A stretch of DNA of 64,000 nucleotides from Gnetum montanum (Eukaryota; Streptophyta; Gnetopsida; Gnetales; Gnetaceae). Location: contig MNCI01011044.1 of NCBI GenBank assembly GCA_015680685.1, forward strand, positions 405,354 through 469,353. Reading direction: 5' to 3'. The position numbers were made by a program, and so were the translations under genes. The first letter of the stretch is position 1. Each line of letters starts with the position of its first letter. Below the pieces are notes generated by a model. It was not told the origin of the DNA and made no database searches. It saw only the letters and a program-made list of their open reading frames with translations. Positions 46,795 to 57,794 of the stretch are shown here, one piece after another.

Positions 46795-49158
46795 GTAGGT
46801 GTACATTGAAAAAAAATTAAATTCAAATAAACAAACATGATCAAATATGATGAATCTAGTGAAACAATTGAACTAGTAAGAATAAACATAAAAATTATGC
46901 CCAAATTTTGAATTTCAAAAATTTATAACTTTTAATTTTAGAAATTTTTTGAACAAGAATATAGTTATTCATAATAGATTTTGACCTCTTGAACATAATG
47001 AAAAAGTTAGATTTACTAATAGGATTTCAAAAATAAATTTTTAATCCTCTTCATTGAACTATGTCATAAAAACCTTATGATTTAAACTTAACATAAAGCA
47101 AGCATTTGATGTTTTTTTTTACATATAAATAATCATTTAGTAGTTGATAATTAGCTAGTTTTTTAAATCATACCTTAGTTCGCTTGTAACCTAGACCAAG
47201 TAATCATGCTTAATAACCTACTGGTTAGGACTAAAAAATATAACATTTATTATCATCTTCAAGCTCAAGATTAGGTAAATAGGTTATGCATATAGTTATA
47301 CTTAGGCCACTAATCCCTAGTTAATTATTAGTTACATTACCAAAGTCAATACCCTAAGGAGGGTAGAAAGGTCACTAAGAGTCTAGGAAATGTAGCAAAA
47401 CCATTACCAATCCAATGAACCAAATAATTAAAGATTTACTTGGTAAACCATAACACAAGAAATATTTATACTAATCTAACTAATAACCAAATTAGTTGGT
47501 ATACATTAATCATCATGAAGATTCATAATCTTTCCCCAACAAGGCATATGATATCTATTACAAGAAACAAGCCAGGATAAAACTCAATCATAAAGATAAC
47601 AACATATAATCTACTTACAAGGCTCCTAGCCAATGAAAGACAACATCCACTATGTCCACATTGATCTTGAATTAGCACATGTACTAATATCCATGTATCC
47701 TTACAAAATTACAAGACTTGAATGCTAATATCTTATGTCTATAATAAATCCTACCATGCAAATTTCTATACTAATTCTAACTTGATTTGAGAAATTTTGG
47801 ATATGAGCTTATCTACAAGAAAATATTTTTTTGTGATGGTTCTTCTTTTAAGCTATATAAGCTAGCCTATTGTTGGAACCATAATATAAATGGTTATGAA
47901 ATATTCTACAAAAAGGAAAATTTGAACTTAATACAAATGTTTGAATGGATATTGAAAGACATGACTTTTAGAATTCTATAACTTTGAGTCATGAGAAGAA
48001 TGATTGATGAAGATTCTAAAGAAGCCACAAAGCCCTCACATTAGTTCTTTAAATTAATTCATGAAGATGGTGTATATGCATGGTCAACATAGATTTGATT
48101 ACCAATCTAACATGTCCAAATGTTAGACTTTGTCAAGTATATTACTTAATTAACTTGATCTAGAGATGTCTAAAGTATAAACTATTTCTAACCTATACTA
48201 GTCTTGACCAAATACCAATCATTCTTTGTAGAGACTTCAATGAAAAAGCTAGAAGTGAGATTCATCAATTCTTAAAATATGAAAGAGTGAAAGAGATTTT
48301 AGAGGAGGAACCAAAATTAAGAAAGATCCTTCCATCCATTTACCATCTTATTCCATTAGCAAGTGCATATTCCATCTACTTTCAATCCTCAATAGAGAAA
48401 TTGAATCCCTATATTTGAAAATAGATGATCCTAAAGAATAGTGTTCATAAAAAACCATAGTTTACTACTTATAATACCATGAATACACAAGATGGATCAG
48501 CATCCTTCTTTGTCAAGGTCTTATATTAGATTTTCTAGGATACATGATTTTTTCAAGTCACTATGTTATTAAAGTTAATTACCAAAGAAGAAGTTAAGAA
48601 GATAGATCAAGACCTACCATCTCAAACAAGGTCATCTAACCATATAGTCATTACAGTAGAACTACAACTAAATTCCTTGATTTTGAGGTTGATAAAAATT
48701 GAGGGGTTTTCTTAACTTCTATTTCTTGTTTTTATTTCTCTTTATTTATTTACCTTATATTTCTACATTAGGTAAGTAAAATATTTTGGACAATACAAGT
48801 ACAAAAAAGATCTATTCTACCTTCACTTAGATATCAACAGATAAGAGTTATACCTTGTGTAACCTTACTTAAGAGTAGGGATTAATGCTTGGTAGACATT
48901 TAATTATGTCTTATTATTAGTTAGAGATTAAGGTAAGTTGTTGATAAGATAAGATTTATTTCTTTAAATTTTTTTCATACTTATATTTTGTTTATAGAAT
49001 AAGTGGAAGAATTTTAGAATATTCAATCCTATTTTGAAAGAAAAAATTGAAGAATTTGAACATAGAAGCATGGAGAAAGCATTAGAACTTATATAAATAT
49101 TTTTAATGTAGACTTTTTTGAGAATGAATGAAAGCTAAGGGGGTAGTTTATCACATTT
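46795..49158. other. AT-rich region without a recognised gene
   Basis: No intact frame. A short stretch at about 48,215-48,260 reads IPIILCRDFNEKA, which recalls the GDFNE box of LINE endonucleases, but nothing around it confirms this. The frame 47,787-47,981 is open but unrecognised. Probably decayed repeats. Confidence 0.4.
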
Positions 49159-49428
49159 NNNNNNNNNNNNNNNNNNNNNNNNNNNNNNNNNNNNNNNNNN
49201 NNNNNNNNNNNNNNNNNNNNNNNNNNNNNNNNNNNNNNNNNNNNNNNNNNNNNNNNNNNNNNNNNNNNNNNNNNNNNNNNNNNNNNNNNNNNNNNNNNNN
49301 NNNNNNNNNNNNNNNNNNNNNNNNNNNNNNNNNNNNNNNNNNNNNNNNNNNNNNNNNNNNNNNNNNNNNNNNNNNNNNNNNNNNNNNNNNNNNNNNNNNN
49401 NNNNNNNNNNNNNNNNNNNNNNNNNNNN
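49159..49428. other. Assembly gap, 270 Ns
   Basis: A run of N in the sequence. Reading frames crossing it are meaningless. Confidence 0.99.
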
Positions 49429-50180
49429 GTACTACATAGTATTCTAAGTGTTGCACATTGTTTCATACATTTTGCAATTTATTCAGCATTTCACATTATT
49501 TTTAGCATCCAAATACCCCTCAAGCATTGCACATTCATTTAGGCACCACATCCTCTTAGGCACTAAAGTGTCTTTCAAGTGCTCAAATGCCTGTCAAGCA
49601 CTCAATTGATTTCAAATGACATACATATTCACACATCATTATTTTGATCCTAAAACTAGCTTATTTTCCTATAGAAGCATGCACACTTAGATCTATTTCT
49701 AGATGAATTTTAAATAATTTATAAGATCTTGTATTATTCTTTCTATTAAATAATATCTGAAATGATTTGATGAATTCTTATGATGAAATTGTACATTAAT
49801 AAGTTTATCAATAAAAATACTTTAGTCTCAATTTTTCATTCTTTTAAAAATAATTAAAAGCTTCAAAATGAGAATTAAAAGTTTTGATAATTTGTTAAGA
49901 TGATAAAGCTAGAAGATAGGTGAAAATAGAACTTAATTTTGATATCATGATAAAACACTAGGTTTTTATATCATAGATAAAAATTAAACTTTCTTAATGA
50001 TTTAGAAAATTATATTTTGATTTATGTAGAATTAACTATTAGGACCTATTATATTGAATCCAAATGGGGTTTAATGTCTTATTTACATATAAAACTTAAA
50101 GTAAATGGAGATGTGAAAAGTAAAAATACATGAAAAGGAAACCTTTGCTTAAATGTCTTACATGTAAATAAGGATGGATT
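49429..50180. other. AT-rich region without a recognised gene
   Basis: Nothing coding seen. 49,500-49,610 has irregular repeats of AAGCATTGCACA and CAAGTGCTCAAATGCC, which resemble the word repeat further right. Confidence 0.4.
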
Positions 50181-50194
50181 TTTTTCCCTCTATT

Positions 50195-50810
50195 AGACAC
50201 CTTAATAGTGCTTAGATGTTCCAATACAGTTTAAATGTCCCACCATGGATTAGATGCCCAAGTATAGTTTAGGCACCCTAACAAAGTTCAAATACCTTAG
50301 TATAGATTAGGTATCTAACCATTTTTAGGTACCTATGTAAAACATGTTCTAGGCATTCAACCATGTTTAGATGTCCAAGTAAAGTTTAGATGTTCTAATA
50401 GAGTTGAGATGTCCTACTATAGCTTGGATGCTAACTATAGTTTAGATGCCACAATAGATTTTGGATGTCCCATCATGTTTTAGATGTCTAACCATGTTCA
50501 AATATCCAAGTATAGTTCGAACACCGTAGTATAGTTTAGGCACCAAGTATAGTTCAAATGTTCTAATCAAGTTTACTTATCTTAGTATAGCTTAGGCAAC
50601 CAACCATTTTTAATCATGCAAGTATAGTTCAAATGCCTAAAATTTTTTTGTTGGTCCAATACAACTTAATCATATCATGATGTTTTAGATGCTAAAGTAT
50701 ACCTTAGACACTAATAATGTTTACTAGTCCTAGTACAAATTAGGTATCCCATTATGTCCAAATGCTCCTCGATGTTTCAAATGCTCTACCATATTTCAAG
50801 TGTGCCATCA
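50195..50810. repeat. Degenerate word-repeat array
   Basis: About 600 bases of irregular units about 20-25 long on the theme TTTAGATGTCCAAGTATAG and TTTAGGCACC. Words such as TTAGATG, AGTATAGTTTAG and CCAACCAT recur many times with variable spacing. Spacing and sequence are too degraded for a fixed period. Origin unknown. Confidence 0.6.
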
Positions 50811-52197
50811 TTACTTTTCTGCAAGCTATTGTTAGGGAGTATATTACATTCATTAGTGTTTTGTATACATAATGATATATTATTTATGTGTCAAGCTCTC
50901 TTCCATATCAAAGCATAACTAATGTCTTGAATATGCCTAAAATTCTAACCCTAGCAAGATTATAATACTATATTCCAATTTAAAATATGAAATGATTTCT
51001 TTAAATTGTGGGATCACAAAAATTTTTTTTCTTTTTTCTCTAGCTTAGAAAAATTATTTTAGAATAATAAAAACAAGAAAGATAATAAAGAGGCAAAGTT
51101 ATAAGATTAGATCTCATTAATTGTAATTGACTAGCTTATGATAACAGCTTGGTTTTCCAACCTCATAAAGATAAGAAAGCCCAAATACATAGTAAGTAAT
51201 CTGTATATTTCACATCCAAATAAATAAATATGGAAATGTAAATGTTCATTTACATTCTTATAATACCATAAACGATCTATAAGGTAGAAAACATTTTTAG
51301 AAGGATTTGAAATGATTATGATGGATCTTAAACATGTCACTAAGAAATTTCCCCAAAGTTGAGACCTTCAACTTAAACTAGTGTAGTAAAGTTTTTTCCT
51401 AAATATTGTACTTAAGTCTAAGTGTATTAGAAAAAGACAATAAAAAAAGATATATCCTTTATCTTCACTACTACTTGTATAGAAAATTTATAGATGTATT
51501 GCTCTATTTCAAGATTGATCCATCTACCTATTTCAATTAATAAATAATGAGATCTCACATAAAAACATGTGATTGCCACCTTACAATAACTAGAAAAAGG
51601 GGTAAAAGGATAAGTATGTATTTCTATTAAGAATAATTCTTTAATCCATTGTAAACAAAATATTTTTTCCAAATGGTTGTTCCCACATGTGCTTCAATTT
51701 CTTTTATGTTATCTCTGTTTCTAGATCCTTAAAGCTGAAATTAAAATATTGAACTTTAATTTTTTATTTTGAGCCATTTTTTCTGTTATTAAACCATCCC
51801 TTTTCTTGAATGACATTATAAACTACTGTGAATAAATGGATGCCAAGCATAGTAAGCATCTTTTTATACAATTGTATAAAAAGATGCTTACCAGGCCTTT
51901 ATTTGAAATTTCTATAACAAGAATTACTTTTGAATATATTCCAAATAATTCCAATGTATTGCAAGTAAATTATTTTCCCAATTTTCATAATCATATAATA
52001 GAATTAGTTGAATAAAATAATTTTACAATTGCATATGAACATTTCATATCTAAATTTTTTCTTGTGCAAATTAACAATAAATTTAATATAAAGTATCCAT
52101 ACTATTGAAATCCTCTAAGTGATATAATCTTTCCAAAAATATTTATTTGAAACTAAGATGCCTAAATAATCATATAAGGAGACAATTCTAAATCTTT
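50811..52197. other. AT-rich region without a recognised gene
   Basis: No frame above 80 codons has a recognisable product. At 51,859-51,892 a near-perfect inverted repeat occurs (AAGCATCTTTTTATACAATT and its complement), able to form a long hairpin. Otherwise nothing. Confidence 0.4.
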
Positions 52198-53040
52198 CTA
52201 ACTTAAGATAAAAATCAACATTTTAATTTTGCTAACATTGATTTTCATCCCTAAGAAAAGACAAATATCATCTAAAATTTGAAGCATACAGTTCATTTGA
52301 ACTTTATTTTTTGCTATGATAAGTAAGTCATTAATAAACATTAAAATATTCATAGGAAAATTTCTAACTCTAATAGATTCCAATGCAATAGAAGACATTT
52401 ATTATTCTAATTTTATTAATGAATATGGTAAATAAAGTGAGTAAAAGTAGACATCCTTTTCTTAGCCTAATATTGTTATTTTGAATAAATGTTTCATATG
52501 TGTTATTATTCAAGAATATAATTTTTATTAAATTATTCAACTTTCAAATATCAAGTATAAGTTCTTTGGGAGTATTAATATCCTTCAATTGCCTCCAAAA
52601 TTTATATTGACTAATAGAGTCATACGCTTTGAAAAATTCCAAAAAGTAGAGATAAACCTTATTAGATGGTCCTTTAGCTTGATCCATATAATACGTTAAT
52701 GTAATCAAGTGATCCATTATAGAGTAATGCTACCCTAAACTTGCATGTAAACTTGCCCAAACATTGTTTAATTCTACCATACTCATAAGCCTTCTTTCAA
52801 GTACATTTCCTAAAACTTTTACAATGACATGGTTGATCATAATGAATGTGTAGTTGTTAAGCTTATTTCTATTACCTTTTTAAAATAATATTATGACTTT
52901 ATTGATGCATTAATCTTCTAAATATCCATTCTATATATTTGAATTTAAAAGCTTACAAATTATAGTTCCTCCCTATTTAAGCAACTTTAAATGCAATCCC
53001 AAAATATCTATTGCATCGTTAGAAGCTAGTTGAGTGAACC
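52198..53040 (-). pseudogene. LINE (L1-type) reverse transcriptase relic
   Basis: On the minus strand the blocks of a non-LTR reverse transcriptase appear in order from 53,040 down: LASNDAIDILGLHLKLLK, NNYTFIMINHVIVKVLGN with LERRLMSMVE, FFKAYDSISQYKFWRQL (second block, Asp retained), RLRKGCLLLLTLFTIFINKI (the GxPLSP-type block, damaged), and FINDLLIIAKN at about 52,320, where the usual A/YxDD box has become INDL. The C-terminal block LGMKINVSKIKMLIF ends the relic. Several stops and at least one frameshift. The endonuclease and 3' end are not recognised. Confidence 0.8.
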
Positions 53041-54117
53041 TTACTTTTGTCACACCTTGAGTAATGTATAGAGGTAGTGGAGAGGTATAGTGGATATGCA
53101 TACCCTATTCATGTTTAAAAAGAGTTCTAAGGAATTCAAAAATTGCTGAAAAATAAAAATTCTAGTCTTTTGGTTAAAACATTATCAAAATGTATTAGGA
53201 TTCTTCTTAATCATATTGAGGAGTTATGTCTAATGCTTCTTGATAAATCTTCTTTTCTTTCACCAAATAAGATTTTTGTGTATTTTGATCTCTAGATCAT
53301 GATTTGTTCTTTTAACCTATAGTCTCTTTGTACAAATATAAAAGAAACATGTGTGCATTAATCATATACCAAATAATTGAAATATGCTTCAAAATTTATT
53401 TAGAAGCAATGCAAGCATTCAAATCTCCATATACAATTACTTTTCTAGTATGGACAAGTTCCGTACTATCGTTCCCTAAATATTAAAATGGGAATTCTTT
53501 GGATAATTCTAAACCATCATAAATAGAAAGTGTTTCTAAAACAAAGTAATAGAAAGCGAGAAAGATAAAACCTATTGATTATGATTTTTAACCATACATA
53601 TTGCTTATGATCATCAATTCTATAGTTGTCTTTAGAATGGATAAACTCATCTCTCACTAAATGTGTGATACCCCTAAAGACATCTCCTCACTTACTAGTC
53701 TTCTTTATTTCAATTGAATATTTTTGAAAACCTAAATAAAAAGTTTTGTAGAATCTTTTGTCTCCTTGAACAAGTTACTGATTAAGCTCAAAATTTAACA
53801 ACATTACCTATGTATTAAGTTTTTAATTTATAGAAATGGTATTGTTGCATGTTTTGAAAAAACATATTTTATATAATTTACTGATAATTTTAAAATTTCT
53901 ATTATTCATCTAGTTTATAATTTGTGAAGGGCTTGATTTGTGTATTTGAAAATAGGCATGAGCATTATGAACACCACACTTTTATATATTTAACTTCATT
54001 GGAAGATGGATTGGACTCCTTCAAAAAAGTGCATTTGTAAGTTGTGCAGCCCTTTAAGATTAGTTACATGAGTTTCTATCTTGTGTTGTGACTACCCATT
54101 GAGATCATTTGAGCCAG
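53041..54117. other. AT-rich region without a recognised gene
   Basis: Possibly the 5' part of the LINE relic, but no endonuclease motif is clear. No other gene seen. Confidence 0.4.
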
Positions 54118-54218
54118 TGTTACAATGTTACAACAAAAAATTCACATGATTTATTTTTCCTGCCGTCNTGTTACAATCTTACAACAAAAAATTCACATGA
54201 TTTATTTTTCCTGCCGTC
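54118..54218. repeat. 50-bp duplicate around a single N
   Basis: 54,118-54,167 and 54,169-54,218 are the same 50 bases apart from one position, separated by N at 54,168. This looks like two contig ends that overlap but were not merged. Confidence 0.85.
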
Positions 54219-54908
54219 ATTAATGTTTGGTCTATTTTTAAAGTCTATGGCTGTTTTTACATCAAAATGTAATTTCTATCTAATAAATTCTATGAGTTTT
54301 TCCACATAATAAAGCTTTAATTTTATTTTATATATTTTGAACTTTAAAAAATTCTAGTATATTATGTGTGGCCAAGAGGAGTATGCATGTATGAACTCAT
54401 TTCCCAAGTTATTGAGATAAATAATAAGTTGACAAAAATAAGAGTAACAAAAGAGAGATGTGGACAAAAAACTGAAGCTTAATCCAGCAAATGAAGATAC
54501 TTTTTTAGTTATAGGTTAAAAGTTTCATTCAGATTTAATAGGAACCTGATTTTTGTGCTGGTCATTCTGCATGTTTAGCCAAAAAAATTGTATGGAGACT
54601 TTTTCTTTGCTTATAAAACAGAATTTATTTTTTTATATTTGGTTCTTATTTTCTAATCAAAAGATGAGTGTCCTGATTACTTGATCTATACCCTAAGGTC
54701 AAATATTTTCTATATTAAAGAAAAAAAGATTTGTTATAATGCAAGATTTTGTTAAAAAATATTTACTTGCTGCATTTTAATGCAGGAAATCATGCTCTGC
54801 AAAATAAATGTAAGATTAAACCCCAAACTTCTTTAATAGCAAAATAACATCTACCGATGAAGCCAAAGGTTTGTAGATGAAAATTTTGGATTGTTTTTAT
54901 AGTTTTTT
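54219..54908. other. Distal upstream region of the AP2/ERF locus
   Basis: AT-rich, no gene recognised. No clear regulatory motif can be defended here. Confidence 0.4.
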
Positions 54909-55150
54909 GAAAAATGTTTTTCCAAGGAGTGTTTTCGAGTAACGGAGATTCATCACGCAATATTGGGATGAAAATTTGGAAAGTTAAGCTACATTAATAG
55001 ATGTTGTCTTATTAAAAAAGCTCCGTCCTGAACGCATCCTCCTGAAAAATGTTTTTCCAAGGAGAGTGTTTTCGAGTAGCCGAGATTCATCACATGAAAA
55101 TTTGGATAGGTAAGGTACGTTAATAAATGTTGTCCTGAACGCATCCTCCT
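54909..55150. repeat. Tandem duplication upstream of the AP2/ERF gene
   Basis: Unit 1 (54,909-55,043) and unit 2 (55,044-55,150) both start GAAAAATGTTTTTCCAAGGA and end CCTGAACGCATCCTCCT. Unit 2 lacks about 28 internal bases. The minus-strand frame through here (54,984-55,418) is created by the repeats. Confidence 0.85.
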
Positions 55151-55307
55151 GACCTTCAGGAATGTATCGACATTGGAGTGATTTTTCCGCCTCGTTTTTG
55201 ACTAAGAGGAACATGGATGGTGTTCCACACAGTGGAAATGGGTGTAAAGAAAGATGGATTACAGTACGACAATGAATGTTTGTACCAGCGGTAACAATGA
55301 ACCACGC

Positions 55308-55388
55308 GCTTGAGCATATTTCCACAACGTCATCGCATCCAAAGACGCTTGAGCATATTTCCACGCACGCGCTTGAGCATATTTCCAC
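55308..55388. repeat. Three copies of GCTTGAGCATATTTCCAC
   Basis: Exact 18-base copies at 55,308, 55,347 and 55,371, with spacings of 39 and 24 bases, 50-130 bases upstream of the TATA box of the AP2/ERF gene. They could act as a promoter module; inferred. Confidence 0.8.
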
Positions 55389-55440
55389 AACCTTTCTAAT
55401 GAGATGGCTGCCGCCCAAACTGCAGCATTCCTGCTGGAGC

Positions 55441-55448
55441 TATATATT
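55441..55448 (+). promoter_or_regulatory. TATA box of the AP2/ERF gene
   Basis: TATATATT about 98 bases before the chosen start codon at 55,539, which would give a short 5' UTR of about 65-70 bases. No other TATA-like site lies closer in this orientation. Confidence 0.55.
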
Positions 55449-55538
55449 TCATTATTTTGATGATAATGCTCCTGTTCCCCAGGGATCCCCTTGAAATCCA
55501 TCTCTCCAATTTGTTTTAACTGTTTCTTTTGTTTTGTA

Positions 55539-55877
55539 ATGGCAGGACAATCTTCCGAGTCTATCCAGGCACACAAAAAGAAGAAGTCTCACAGCTTCAG
55601 AGGAGTGAGGTTGAGAAAAGGGGGACGATGGGCGGCAGAGATCAGAGTGCCAAAGTCCAGAAAGAAAATCTGGTTAGGTTCATTTTCAACTGTAGAGCAG
55701 GCTGCCAGGGCTTATGATGCTGCAGCGTATTGTCTTAAAGGACCCGATTCTTATTTTAATTTTCCTGATTCTCCTCCGAACAATATTGAGCCTGTTGTGA
55801 TGGATTCTGCTGACGCAATTCGAGCTGTCTCTCGCGCTTATGCAATGCAGTTGGATTCAGTTTTGGATCAGAAATAG
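55539..55877 (+). CDS. Small AP2/ERF-domain transcription factor
   Basis: 112 codons from [10 protein letters not shown]; an in-frame upstream ATG at 55,491 would add 16 Phe/Cys-rich residues of UTR character, so the second ATG is preferred. A Lys-rich patch (13-16) is followed by one AP2 domain, residues about 20-77: [45 protein letters not shown]2 domains bind GCC-box or DRE DNA in the nucleus. EIRVP, YCLKGP and the single domain recall DREB-like subgroups, but position 14 is Ala (DREB usually Val) and 19 is Val, so subgroup is open. There is no intron, as in most plant ERFs. The usual acidic C-terminal tail is not in frame: coding-like sequence continues in two other frames (next entry). 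Nearest neighbours are repeats. The gene may be functional in short form or a young pseudogene. Confidence 0.88.
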   Translation: MAGQSSESIQAHKKKKSHSFRGVRLRKGGRWAAEIRVPKSRKKIWLGSFSTVEQAARAYDAAAYCLKGPDSYFNFPDSPPNNIEPVVMDSADAIRAVSRAYAMQLDSVLDQK

Positions 55878-56040
55878 ATGGTCATATTATTTTTGTTGAG
55901 CAAACACCTAACAACAACAATAACAGTGCTGATGATCAGCTGACAGATAATTTTGGGTAGACTTTATTGATGATACAATAGTTAGTTTGAAGGATTATTT
56001 CTCTCTCCACCAACCTGATGAACTGCTTGCAGTTCAATAA
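55871..56040 (+). pseudogene. Out-of-frame C-terminal tail of the AP2/ERF gene
   Basis: Directly after the domain protein, frame 2 reads [13 protein letters not shown], a run of five Asn and SADDQLTDNFG to a stop at 55,958, and frame 3 then reads WVDFIDDTIVSLKDYFSLHQ to a stop at 56,038. Both are acidic and hydrophobic-patterned like ERF activation tails. Two single-base shifts (near 55,860-55,875 and 55,950-55,957) would explain this. Either real decay or sequencing indels. Confidence 0.6.
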
Positions 56041-57732
56041 TATTGATAGTTTCTCCGACTTGTAGGAGTTTACTGAATTTCGCAATATTTAAACCCTTTG
56101 TGCAATTTTGAATGACAAGATTTTGATCATAGCATATCCTGCAATGAAATTGAAATGCTATATTGTAATGCATAAGATTGAAAATGATGTCTTGCTTTGG
56201 TGGTAAGAATTTGGCTTAGTAATCCAAAATCACTTTTTTAGAAATCTCATTTTTAGTTAATTGTTTCAATTTACCAAAGTCATATTTTGGTTATCAAAAT
56301 ATGTAATACATAAAAATATTAAATGTGTTGCCATTAAAGTCCTGCCTTTTCTTTTGTTAGTTGTTTCAATTTGTCAGAGCCCAAATTTGGTGCTACAGTA
56401 AATTGAAAAATTGAATCTAATTGACAAATGGGCAGCCTTTTTATAAATTGCATCCCGAAACATCTAAATAAATTAATGTAACAATGATTAAAATCATAAA
56501 TACCAGAAAAATAGAGTAATTATATCCATCGATATTGATACCTGCATTTTTTAATTTTTCCATGTAACAGTGCAGTTAAAGAGAAAAAACAAATATAGAA
56601 ATTTTAGTTTCCCCTTACTATTAGTATCAGTAGTAGTAATAAATAGTATAGTAAGCTTTAAAAATTAAAAAATATATAATATTATAAATTACATTAAATG
56701 TCAGATTTAATTTTGAATGGCTTGAATTTTGCATTGATATATCCCAGATCTTGCAATTAATCACAAATTTTTCAAACTATGAATGTTACTATTCCAAGAA
56801 TAAAAACTAAAAAAATCAAAATGGAGTGGGAATTCTAATCAGACAAGGTGGGAGAATAAAACCGTTTAAGTTCCAATTTGAGGGAGAATTCAAAGCAGAG
56901 GGAATTAGAAAAGGAAAAAAAATTAAGAACTTCAATCTAAGCCATGGAAAAATAGATTAATTGAAAAAATAAAAGTAAAAATATTGACTTGAAGTGAAAA
57001 TACAAAGTAGTGGGGAACAAAAACATTATCAAAATATCTAACTTCCTGGAATCTTAAGAGCCCCTCAGGTTTCATTAAGGATACAGATCCTGCCTGTTTA
57101 CACCCCTGTAAACGTATTCATTAATATGAGCTCTGAGGTTTAAATGCAAGTGTGAATTTGGCATTGTATTAAGGTTTTAAAGTATTTTAGACTTTTATAT
57201 AGAATCTGTTAAATGATAGGTCATTATTGATACGTGTATGTCTTTATTTATGTATATATCTATAAATATTATTGAGATAAAATGCATGGGTGATTCAAAA
57301 TTTATGACCAATGGTATGTAGTACATATAGCAGTAGAGATAAAGATCATATTTGCTTCCAATGTCCTGTTTTAAACATAAGATATTATAGTTATAGATTT
57401 ATTGTAAATGTTAAAAGACCAATATTTCAAAACTTAGGTAATAATTTGGAAAAGTTTAACAAGGACCAAGTAAAATTTTTATTTCACTTACAATTTCAAT
57501 ATTATGACTTAAACGTCTGCTGTAAACCTGTCCTTTAAAATTTTCAGTAATAGTAACTTTATCTATTTTAGATGGTAATTATCCCTCTCCAAAGCTCTTA
57601 CCACGATGTTAAAGACATCGGATAGTGCTAAACACCGGTTACGAAACCACTGTAGATATACAGATCATGTTCCAGATTTCCCGAATCAAGTATTTCAAAA
57701 ACGTACCCAATCAGTGAAGTTTGCCCCATTCT
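56041..57732. other. Intergenic, AT-rich
   Basis: No gene recognised. Contains the 3' flank of the AP2/ERF gene. The frame 57,311-57,538 is open for 75 codons but matches nothing I know. Confidence 0.4.
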
Positions 57733-57794
57733 TGTCGGTCACTGGTATTGAAAGGGATCGATCTGTCGGTCACCGGTATTGAAAGGGATCGATG
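57733..57794. repeat. 31-bp tandem duplication
   Basis: TGTCGGTCACTGGTATTGAA and following bases (57,733-57,763) are repeated once at 57,764-57,794 with two differences. The region 57,580-58,130 is richer in GC than its surroundings, but I see no conserved frame. Confidence 0.85.

Noticed and set aside
47787-47981. 64-codon frame in the AT-rich region
   Set aside because: No recognisable motif, not supported by context, and length is within chance expectation for this composition.
48215-48260. RDFNE word as part of a LINE endonuclease on the plus strand
   Set aside because: Only one short motif; no flanking endonuclease or RT blocks could be found on this strand.
49089-49466. Frames of about 100-125 codons across the N gap
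   Set aside because: They consist almost entirely of undefined residues.
55259-55576. Minus-strand frames in the AP2/ERF promoter (also 54,984-55,418)
   Set aside because: Created by the promoter tandem repeats and antisense to the gene; the peptide repeats (WKYAQA) follow the triple 18-bp repeat.
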